Source: Cladorhizidae sp. MBARI D1340-BT2 (taxonomy: Eukaryota > Porifera > Demospongiae > Poecilosclerida > Cladorhizidae). From it: 64,000 bases of DNA. Position 1 is the stretch's first letter. The number at the start of each line of letters is the position of its first letter. The translations under genes were made by a program, and so were the position numbers. Location: assembly GCA_028752905.1 (NCBI GenBank), contig JAQNBH010000011.1, positions 5,091,378 to 5,155,377 on the forward strand. The letters run 5' to 3'. The notes below the pieces were generated by a model. It was not told the origin of the DNA and made no database searches. It saw only the letters and a list, made by a program, of their open reading frames with translations. Shown piece after piece: positions 52,201 to 61,300 of the stretch.

Positions 52201-52303
52201 TTAAAGGATACTCAATAGCAGACTGCGGAAGCGAACTCCGCACAGAGGGCTGAAGAAATTCTTTGTCAACGCTTGCATAGTCGATAGCTGCCACACCTCT
52301 CAT
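35067..52303 (-). CDS. GCDH: Glutaryl-CoA dehydrogenase, mitochondrial
   Basis: FAD-dependent acyl-CoA dehydrogenase converting glutaryl-CoA to crotonyl-CoA and CO2 in the mitochondrial matrix (lysine and tryptophan breakdown), passing electrons to ETF. Exons, 5' to 3': tentative first exon from ATG at 52303; 52150-52103; 52003-51934; 51851-51784; 51424-51362; 51298-51238; 48738-48629; 45813-45684; 45322-45238; 44993-44862; 41473-41300; 39759-39543; 35146-35067. From the second exon on, all junctions keep frame and use GT-AG sites. Motifs: [48 protein letters not shown] (the conserved substrate-binding Arg of YRS), [86 protein letters not shown] and [19 protein letters not shown], where the Glu of YEG is the catalytic base. 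Predicted length about 435 residues, as in human. The first exon ([20 protein letters not shown]) and its donor are uncertain. Confidence 0.95.
35240..39312. repeat. 15-bp satellite array, about 4.1 kb, in last GCDH intron
   Basis: More than 250 copies of TATGAAGACGCACAA, mixed with 13-bp (TATGAAGACACAA) and GGCGC, GCGCA variants. Marker units reading ATAAGAAGACGCTCAATATG recur near 35707, 36219, 36780 and 37274, with a related one near 38041, so blocks of about 490-770 bp were duplicated. Another block (36428 and 37517) repeats at about 1.09 kb. The 15-bp unit is 5 codons with no stop on either strand, so frames up to 743 codons appear and are spurious. It separates the last 26 codons of GCDH from the rest. 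Confidence 0.97.
39313..39437. repeat. 30-bp minisatellite, five copies
   Basis: AATATCCTAGAAGCTCTTCC followed by CTTCACTACC, repeated about five times directly against the right edge of the 15-bp satellite. Confidence 0.9.
39930..41283. repeat. 34-bp minisatellite, about 40 copies, in GCDH intron
   Basis: The unit contains GTAGGACTACACACCAACTA followed by GCATGGCAGTACAG. A run of variant units (GACGGTACAGGTGTAGG, GGCGGTACAGG, ACACACAAACTAGC, GACTATACACC) occurs at 39992-40110 and again at about 40434-40555, so a block of about 440 bp (13 units) has been duplicated. It ends 17 bp from the donor of the GCDH exon at 41300-41473. Confidence 0.95.
41700..44080. mobile_element. Cluster of foldback MITEs in GCDH intron
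   Basis: At least three copies or half copies of the family also seen at 31910 and 55285. Diagnostic blocks are AGAGAGCACACAGAGAGACC, TATCTTTTGAGCTATATATC, AAGTCCATACAGTGAAGTGT and their complements (GGACTTGATATATAGCTC near 42710). Central palindromes lie at about 42170-42250 and 42940-43020. Three short direct copies of the terminal block are at 43780-44060. Small frames in this region (for example 41436-41618, 42417-42716) belong to the elements or are chance. Confidence 0.65.
44310..44775. repeat. Polypurine 12-bp minisatellite
   Basis: About 38 copies of GAGGGAAGAGAG with GATAG, GCGAG and GGGAG variants: an almost pure purine strand of 460 bp. Mirror-symmetric polypurine tracts of this kind can form triplex DNA. 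It lies in a GCDH intron 87 bp beyond the exon at 44862-44993. Spurious Arg/Glu/Gly and Pro/Ser/Leu frames cross it. Confidence 0.95.
45848..46024. repeat. (TAC)n microsatellite
   Basis: Interrupted TAC/TAT triplets immediately upstream of the acceptor of the GCDH exon at 45684-45813. The following 46025-47100 is GCDH intron; small frames there have no recognisable similarity. Confidence 0.85.
47108..47512. repeat. Compound (TAC)n/(TTA)n microsatellite
   Basis: Alternating TAC and TTA/ATT blocks, about 400 bp, with a segmental repeat of the block ACTCCTACTACTGCTACTAT (about 47255 and 47390). It lies in the GCDH intron between the exons at 45684-45813 and 48629-48738. The remaining intron 47513-48628 has several poly-G runs (47552, 47869, 47941) and no gene I can support. 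Confidence 0.9.
48739..51237. other. GCDH intron with (AAT)n and homopolymer tracts
   Basis: A 2.5-kb intron. It holds an AAT microsatellite at about 49105-49275, a poly-C tract of about 25 bases at 50550-50574 and a short AAT tract at 50812-50835. Short frames at 49353-49538 and 49568-49798 have no support. A polypyrimidine stretch at 51200-51232 lies just beyond the donor of the exon 51238-51298. Confidence 0.6.
51425..51742. repeat. 37-40-bp minisatellite made from a GCDH splice acceptor
   Basis: About eight units of AACTCTATAAAAACAGAGAA followed by CAACAAACAAACAAAACCAG. The exon-proximal unit contains the true acceptor of the GCDH exon 51362-51424: on the minus strand GTTCTCTGTTATTTATAG then AGTT. 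All other units repeat this acceptor and the first four exon bases. Confidence 0.9.
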
Positions 52304-52353
52304 CACACCCTTCAACACACCCTTCAACACACCAGGCCTTCGCGCATGCGTTT
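52304..52353. promoter_or_regulatory. Divergent GCDH/CHERP promoter gap
   Basis: The GCDH ATG (52303, minus) and the CHERP in-frame ATG (52354, plus) are 50 bp apart; the alternative CHERP ATG at 52395 gives 91 bp. The gap holds two CACCCTTCAACACA copies (tandem) and a CGCGCATGCG palindrome-like GC-rich motif at 52341-52350, which resembles an NRF1-type site (GCGCATGCGC). No TATA box was seen. A shared bidirectional promoter is inferred. Confidence 0.55.
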
Positions 52354-55300
52354 ATGGCTTGTGCACGTGAACAATTTACTTTGCAGAACAAAAAATGGCG
52401 GCTGTTGGAACAGCCCAGCAAGTGGGATTCGGCCAAATGCCTCCTCCTAGGCCTCCAGAAGGTTTGTGTAGCTTTAGCAACTGCTTATAAAGCACAGAGG
52501 TGCAAATATCCCTGAAAATGTGGTGGAATGAATGTTCTATTTCTGCGCTGTGAATAGATCAGGAGATAAGGAACATAATTGACAAACTGGCTTCATTTGT
52601 GGCTCGCAATGGACCAGAGTTTGAGCAGATGACTATGGAGAAGCAGAGAAGTAATCCAAAGTTCAACTTTCTCTTTGGTGGAGAGCACAACTTATACTAC
52701 AGGTGGAAGGTCGGCAGCGAGCAAGCAGGTAGGTTTTTTGGCATTGTCATGTTCACGCGGTAAATACAGAGTAGCTGCTGCTTATTTGTCATAATTGTGT
52801 GATAATGCAGCTAGGTGGTCTATTGCCGATAAGTTAGGTTCACTGCACCTTACTCCATTTGTGTGTCTTCTAGCTTAGCCTCTTCATCTTTGCTCTCCTT
52901 TTCTTTGTTCTTTAGGGAAAGGAAAGCCAGTTATGGGAGAGGAAAGCCAGTTATGGGAGAAGAAAGGGAGGAATATAGGAGGGGGAATGGGGCAGGAAGG
53001 AAGGAGGGGAGAGAGAACTAAGGGAGGAATTTAGGAGTAGGAATGGGGCAGGAAGGAGGGAGAGAAATGTAAGGGAGGAATATAGGAGGGTGAATGGGGC
53101 AGGAAGGAAGGAGGGCTTAACATAGGAGGGGTGGGGCAGGAAGGGGATAGGGGGAAGAGAATAAAGGGAGGCATGTAGGGGGGAGAGGAGAAAAGGGGTG
53201 GGGGAGTGGGAATGGGGAGAGAAAGCCGTATTTCATACAGGAAAGTGGCGCCCTGAAATATCTCCCCCATTCCTTAAGATTTTTTGTTGTTGAAATTGTG
53301 CTGCTAATTTACTGAATGTTACTGAATGTTTAGTTTTTTTTCAATCCAAAATTGCATCAGACCCAATCTCCGAGAAGAAGAACTCTGGTGTTGTTCTCCC
53401 CTCCCTCTAAACCCAAATCCTTTTATGAAACACTGGGAGGGGGGGGGGGGGAGGGGGGGATAAGTGGTGTAGGACTATGCAATGCTCATTAAATATGTCC
53501 AGTTATGTTGCGGACAATCATGGAGTATCTATGGGTGTCCAGAGATGGAAGTTATTGTTAATGTTGACATGGGCTAGGTTCAGGGGTAGGGCTAGTATTT
53601 GGTGTATAACAACTCTCAACATAAACTATCAATGAACTCATTTGACGCAGCGTAGAACAAGCAAGATATAGCGTCTTCCTCGATAATCAACTTGCTAGAC
53701 GTTTCGGCTAGATGCTCTAGCCTTCATCAGTAATAATAGGATTGTTAAAAAAATGCAACCAAAAAAATCCCCCCCCCCCCATAGGTATGGCTTGCACATC
53801 CTGCCCTTAGATAAATTCCCCGCCCCTGCTGCCTATTAGGTAAGATCCCCCTTGCCCCACTTAAACTTTCTGTGTCAACCCCTGGAACAACATTTTAAGG
53901 ACTCCTGAAATATACAATTCCCCCCATTTAATTTCCCCCCGACAATGTCAATATTCTACATAATGATTTTCTGAATAATCCACTTTCTCTGATGAAGGTG
54001 CGAGCATCTGCTGATATTTCAAAGAGCAAATTTAATAGAAAGACCATATTATTAATTCCTGATGAATGCTAGAGCATCTAGTCGAAACGTCAGAGTGAAT
54101 ACAATTTGAAGTTGATTATAGAGAAGGTGATTATTATGCTAACTGAGACTTATTTTCTCTCTCCCCATAGCTCATGGTATTCCTCCACGCCCACCCTTGT
54201 CTTCAGCCGTGCCTTTGCTAATGTCCCAAAGCCACACACCCATGTCCCACCCTCCACCTCTTCCTCACTCGTACCTCCCTCCTGGACAGCCCTTTGTGTC
54301 TGCATCGTCCCAGCCGCTGAGCAACCCAAATTCGTTTCCTCAACAAGTCATGGCTCCTCAGCAAGCCATGGCTCCTCAGCAAGCCATGGCTCCTCAGCAA
54401 GCCATGGCTCCTCAGCAAGCCATGGTTCCTCAGCAAGCCATGGTTCCTCAGCAAGTCATGGCTCCAGGTGAAAACAACAACATTTTATTGTTGTTCTATT
54501 GATTGCAGGTCAATTAACAATGTTGTAAGCGGTGTTCTATTTATCTCCTGGTCCTCGCCACTAGGTCTATAGAATTGGTTTGAAATCATCTGTGGTTGTT
54601 GGTGTAATGGCACTGCTGTGTGTCTCCCCGGACGACCAGCCCCTTCTCCCTCTCTGTTCCCATGTCCTCTGGGTCAGACTCGGGGTCAAATAATTGCAAA
54701 GTATATAAAATATACATCGTCAAATAGCAGCACTCAATCAGAATGTACAAATGCTTTTTGAAGCATTTCTATAGATAGTGTATTCTTTATTAGTATCTAC
54801 TCACGTACCATGCACAGCAGAACACAAGGAACAATACTGTATTGAATCACCATAGGAACAAAGATGTTTTGCTTTAAAAAAAAAATGGACTACCCATATA
54901 GACCCAACCTTTAGATGACCCTTTACCAATATACCAGCTTTTTTATCACTGGTGACTTGCTTATGACTGCAGCTGTAAAGGTAGTTAGTTATATATCATT
55001 ATATACTAGGTTTAGGAAGGTTTAGGAACCACTAAACTCCCCAGCAACCACATATTTTCACAAGGTGTAAAATGAAAGTGGAATGTGATCCTTGAAAGCG
55101 GTTGCTAAGGAACAAACGACAAAAATATTACAGGGATGTGAAATTTAGAGCTATCATTTGTACAAGCACTGATCTATTAAGCCAGCACTAAGTTTTTTTT
55201 AAATGGCCAGAGATACAACAGTTTCTTGAGAGGACAAACGACCATATGTCAGTTACACCAGTGAATGGGTTAAAGGTGTATATATTTTAAGGGGGGGACA

Positions 55301-58300
55301 TCTGCACTTTAAAAAAAAAATTTTTTTTACCTGTGGTTACAACTTTAGAGAGCTCAGTAGATTCTGCAAACTTCATGGTATGGACTTGATATATAGCTCA
55401 AAAGATAGGTCTCTCTGTGTGCTCTCTTTTGATACTAAAATATGTTTCATAGGTATAACTATAGGCAAGTTACTAGACCCTAAAGCGGAGGGACCACAAA
55501 AACCTGAATCGCTCCAACCTCCATAGAAACCACTCTGAGTTGCGAAGTGCCAAAAAATTAAAAATGGTACGAGTGGCTAGAGGAAGCTCTAGAGCATACA
55601 ATGAGTATATTGAGTAGGCGTGAAAAATTTATTACCTGGTCAAGCGCGCAGTTGGAAACGCCTTCAATTTTCCAACCGCACGCTTGACCAGGTAATCAAT
55701 TTTTCACGCCTACTCAATATACTCATGCACATGTCCCCCCAAAAGTGTTGAGGTCTCTCCACTTTAGGTCTAGTAACTTGCCTATAGTTATACCAATGAA
55801 ATATATTTTAGTATCAAAAGAGAGCACACAGAGAGAGACCTATCTTTTGAGCTATATATCAAGTCCATACCATGAAGTTTGCAGAATCTAAAGTTGTAAC
55901 CACAAGAAAAACACATTAAAAGTGCAGATGTCCCCCCTTAAGTGGCTTCATCTAACTGGTTGTGGTAATTAATTCCCCCCCCCCCCCCTCTCTTTCCAAC
56001 TGAACCTGCCTCCTGGACAGCCATGTGTCTGCATTGTCCCAACTGTTGAGAGCAACCCGATTTTCTTTGTGGTCAATCCAATCTAGTTTGGTTAAATTTT
56101 TTTTTTTTTTTTAAATCATTCGTGTGCGACTCCTTTTATGGATGAATATGAATATGGATGAATATGAATATGGATGAATATGATAGTACAGAAAATGTTT
56201 TTGGTGTTCGTTGGGAATCGATGCAATTAGCAAGTTCTTTTAGGACCGGTTCAGGTCAATTGCAAAATATTCTTACCAATACTTGTAACTTGTTTGAGAA
56301 GTATTTTAGAATAAAATCAGTATTGTTATACAAATTCTAATACTAAATTCTAATACTAGAATAAAAATGTATTTGATCCCACATTTTCTCCTGGCACACT
56401 TCTCCCTTCTTTCCAGGTGCCCAGGTCCTCCTTATATCCTGACCCCCCTGTTCATCATGTACACCTCACCCTTCATCTCTTGAATTCCCCCTGGTGCCCA
56501 GACCCACCTCTTCATCTCTTGAATTCCCCCTGGTGCCCAGACCCACATACCCCCGCCCCTTCATCTCTTGAATTCCCCCTGGTGCCCAGACCCACATACC
56601 GCGCCCCTTCATCTCTTGAATTCCCCCTGGTGCCCAGACCCACATACCCCCTTCATCTTTGAATTCCCCCTGGTGCCCAGTCCCACATACCCCGCCTCTT
56701 CATCTCTTGAATTCCCCCTGGTGCCCAGTCCCACATACCCCCTTTCCCCCCCTCCCCCCCCCCCCCCCCCCTCTTCATCTCTTGAATTCCCCCTGGTGCA
56801 GACCCACATACGCCCACCCCTTCTCCCCCTTCCAGGTTCTTAGATCTTGCTGTAGCCTGTATGACATCCCTTCTGTCTCCCAGATGCCCATACCATTCCC
56901 CTAATGACCCTGGGGTCCAGATCCCACTTTATTCCTCCTCTTGGTGCATACCAAATATTTGCTGCATGATGTGTCACATCACATGATGACAGCAAGCTCT
57001 TATGTAATCTCATGTGACAGTTCCTCTGCCTCAAGCCACGCCCAAGGACATGCCCCCTTCAGAGTTACTACAGCAACTGAAGACAAATCAGCTCTGTGAG
57101 CAGGCTGCCCTTGGTGGCACTGCTAGCGACCCTCTTGAGGTGGAGTTCACCAGCGCTGTGCAGCAGGCCATGGAGGCTTGCACCAAAGATTCCATCGCAG
57201 TGAGTACTAGCAGTGGTTGAAGTCAGATGGGTGGGGACTAATTCATTGTTCATCTTTTCGTTGCTAGCATTACCATGAGAACATCCCAACAAATATTTAA
57301 TAGAGAATGGCAAGGTTTCTTTCAAAGGCCCCGCTATGTTTTGTCCCAGGGTTTTTGTAATTATTAATATGCTGGAAAGAACAAATATGCAAAGGAAATT
57401 ACACAATTCCATACGTTTACCATGTCGTCATCAGATAGTGTTTGTGGTGATTCTATAGCTATTTTCATTACATAAGAGGGGCTTGTTTCTCTCTTCGTTT
57501 TAATTCTCTCTACATTTGAAAAACTTCGTTCAACAGACGCAGTGCCAAACAGGAATTGATGGACATGTTAGCCAAGTGTTTAAGCTGGGGGAAACATTGT
57601 TATATGCGTTTTATTGGCCACCAGTTCTTGTAATTGTGATGCTAAATCTTCCTTTGGCTTTTGAGTGGTAGTGCAGGACAGTCTTCCATTCATTGCCAAT
57701 TTGATGAACCTCTGCAGTGTAAAGGTTGGTTCACAACGCCGGCTGAGAGTTGCATGTAGTCAACTGACCTTTGACCCTCAAATCGCGTGGTCTAGCGCGT
57801 GGGTGGAAAATGAATTTCGTTAATAATCCATAAAACTCATTTTCCACCCGCCGCTTGACCACCTACTTACATTTTAGCGCCTTATGAAAACACTCATTGA
57901 ATAGAGTAGGGCCTCCTCTAGCCACTGGTGCTAATTTCAACTCTCTAGCACTTGGCAATCAGGAGATATTTATACTGCCAGTTCAGGCATTCAGGTTTTT
58001 GAGGTTCCCTCCACTTTAGGTCCAGTAACTAGGCTATAGTTATACCCATGAAAAATATTTTAGTATCAACAGAGAGCACAAAGAGAGACCTATCTTTTGA
58101 GCTATATATCAAGTCCATACCATGAAGTTTACAGAATCTACAGAGCTATAAAGTGGTAACCACAAGTTTATTTGTTTTAATTTTAAAAATGGTGCTGTCC
58201 CCCCCTTTAGTGTTCCTTGTTGGTTTCTCTTCAAATCAATAAGAAATGCATGGACAAAAACCATCATAACTTTGAAATGGAGCATCCAATAGCTCTAAAA

Positions 58301-61300
58301 CTTTAGAATTGGCTAGTAGATATGTACAGCAACAGTTTGAACTGATAAAAAAAATCAAAAAACCTCCAAAGTTTTTCAGGTGTAGTCCCCCCTTAAGGGG
58401 TACCTAAAGGTCAAACAGGGTGTCGTCTTTAAGTGCTCATAACTTTTGAACCATATCCCCCATGCAAGCGATTTTGTGCTCAAAAGATAGATCTTGCATT
58501 GTGCTACAAACTGACATAAAAATATTGGGGTTAGTTAGGTATAGAGTCAGTGGCAAGCGAAGTGTTGAGATAGAAGGTTACCACTTCGAAACGCTCATAA
58601 CTAAACTACAAAGACTTCAATAGACTTCAAAATTCTTGTGGGTGTTCTCTAGACATTTGTTTGTACAATCAACCAACAGAATTTTGATAACTAGCATGGT
58701 TGATGAGTGGCCCAAATTAAAAAAAGTAGTCACACTTTTCCCATGATCACACATCTTCATAGTGTTATAACTTCACCATTGTTGGTTGTTGCTTTTTATT
58801 CAAAGATGGTTGTAGACAGAAAAGAAAGGGCTTTCACATGATACCAAAAGTTTAGGACAAAAAAAAAAATTGACAGAGTTACAAGCGCAGCAAAAAGACA
58901 AAACACCAAAAAAAGATACATGCAGTCAAAGTTGTGGTATGTTTACAATGTTTTTTTATAAGTGTCCTTGACTGTCTTTGTTTTGTTTTCTGCAGGTTCT
59001 TGTATATAGAGACTATTCAGGGTATGGGATCAGTTCAACTCAATCAAATCCACCACCTGAAACATATGTTGTGCCCTCATCTTCAGCTAGGGAGCACTCC
59101 AATATCACAGCTGCAGATCTCAGAGCCTGCCTATGCTCCTTGGTAGAGGCCTCTGCTTTCCTTACTGCCTTTGTCAACCTGATTGCATCTTTCGATGCAA
59201 ACAGACTGGCAGCCGAGTTTCCCAGTGGAGAACCCACGAATAACTTGCACAGGTGCGCTGTGGCCTTCAAGCCCCCCCCCCCCCCGTTGAAGGTGAGAAC
59301 AGCCAGATTGACTGCTACTACAACGCTATCCAAGGAACAGAAGCGAATCTTGTGGCATCTCTCCCAAACGAGGCTATTGAAACTCTCGTTCTGGTTTTGG
59401 GTGGCCCCTAACTCACAGCGCTCGAGCAATGTTTCCTTGCAGAGATGATTGGTAAATACCAGCGTCACAATGTCTTGCATATGAGCAGGGATGCGTGGAC
59501 GGTGTGGTGGTGGTGGCTCACCTAAAGAAAGTGCACGGTTGAATTTGCACCAAGAATCTTCGCCTGTAGGACAACAATGGTGATCTGGACTAGCATCAGT
59601 GGACGCAGAGTGGTAGAAAACGGCCCAGCAAGCTACTTTCATTGCTTCGACGTCTCCTTTGTTTCCACGGATGGCCTGTCCATAATATGGAGGATGTGAT
59701 CATCCATAAGCCCACCCTTGCCAGACATTGGCAGCAGTGCCGTCCTCATCACTGGAGCAACCTTCTCTGGCACAATGCGTGTGACAGGAGCTGGTTTTAC
59801 CAGAGTGAGTCGAGTCTTTGTTGTTCGCTTGCCACGTCCTCTGGCTCTCCCCATTGCTCTCTCAGCTGCTTGTTCAGCTTTAGCCTTCTTGTTGGCCTCA
59901 GCTGCTGCTTCTTTGGCTGCATCTACTAGTGCCTTAGTAGCAATTCGAGCAGCTTTGTTAGCAGCTACTTGTGCTGCTTTTGTAGCCTTGACATCATCTC
60001 GTAACCCATAGATAGGAGGGGTGTTCTTTCTCAGATCACGTAGCAGTTTTCCGAGACGTTTCTGGACGTGTCCAACACACTCATGCTTTTTTATCAAATG
60101 GTCGGCTCCATATGGTCCAGTCTTTTCATTCAATTCGTTGATTCGTTGAGGGCAGTGACGGTTTTGGCATCACCATCACTTATCACCTGAAATACACACA
60201 AATACACACAAAAAGGCATAAAATCTGTCATATACACATAATATTGTCCTAACCGTTGTGTAGCGAAGCTTGTATTTTTCAACTGATCTTGCGAAGAGAT
60301 TGAGAGCTCCCTCCTTCTCCATGGATGTTGAAGTACCATGAAAGTTCTGGTTGCAGGCCTCATTGTGGTTGTCGTGCCACAGAAGATATTCCTCAGAGCT
60401 CTGGTCCCATTGACTATGGGCGACACATTCGCGACAGCAGTTATTGAGGATCTCGGTGTCAATCACTTGTCCAGTTTCCCAGGATATCACCACCACCACT
60501 CCGTAGTGCGCAACATGACCTCTCCTCGACCAAGTACCATCAAGAGTAACAAAAACATCAATAACTTCGTCTGGGTCGACGCCATGCAAACTGCAGGTGA
60601 AGGGCAGCACTCAAGTAGCTGGCAGAAGCCTCCTCGGAAGAAAGCCCTGCCAGCCGCTTATTATGGTCTCCGTAGGCTGGCGCAGAGAGAGAAGTAGGCA
60701 AACCCACCAGCGATGTAAACATCCGTAGGTAATCACTTCCAAAGCCACAAAACTTGGATGCTATCACTGTCCCAGCATTCAAAGACTTTGAGTCTACATG
60801 GGGGTCTGAAACAGTCCGTGCATCGCCACACACAGTGCAACACAGAGCTAGCTTCAAACACACACCTTTAGTGAATGCCAGATCAGAAACAAAATCCAAG
60901 GAGCCCCCACAACTAGCACAGCGAGCAAATTCCCTCACAACCTCTCTGAGCTTCTTGTTGTTGATTATGCTGTACTTCGACTGGAAGTCTTCAGCATTCT
61001 CGCAACAAGGCTCAGTAGGATGATCAGCATGTTCTCTGCTTGATGAGGACGCTCCAGAAGTTGAGGGATTTGAAAGCGCTAGCTTTTTACAGCTAGCTGT
61101 CAAGGGCAACTCCCGAGCTGACAGTTCACTCACAGTTGCTGGTGCCTCTCCTTCTCCTCGCGCCAAGCCATGTCCACAGTACTTGCGCTTCTTCCTACGA
61201 ATGCTAACGAACTTTGGCTGTCCAGCAACAGAGCAAGGGATAGACATTTTGATTTTGCTCGAACAGCTGGAACGAAGCGCCCGCGTGGCCCGCGGTTTTA

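Noticed and set aside
59642..60011. Plus-strand frames of about 95 codons over the Mutator-like element
   Set aside because: They are antisense shadows of the conserved minus-strand transposase sequence.
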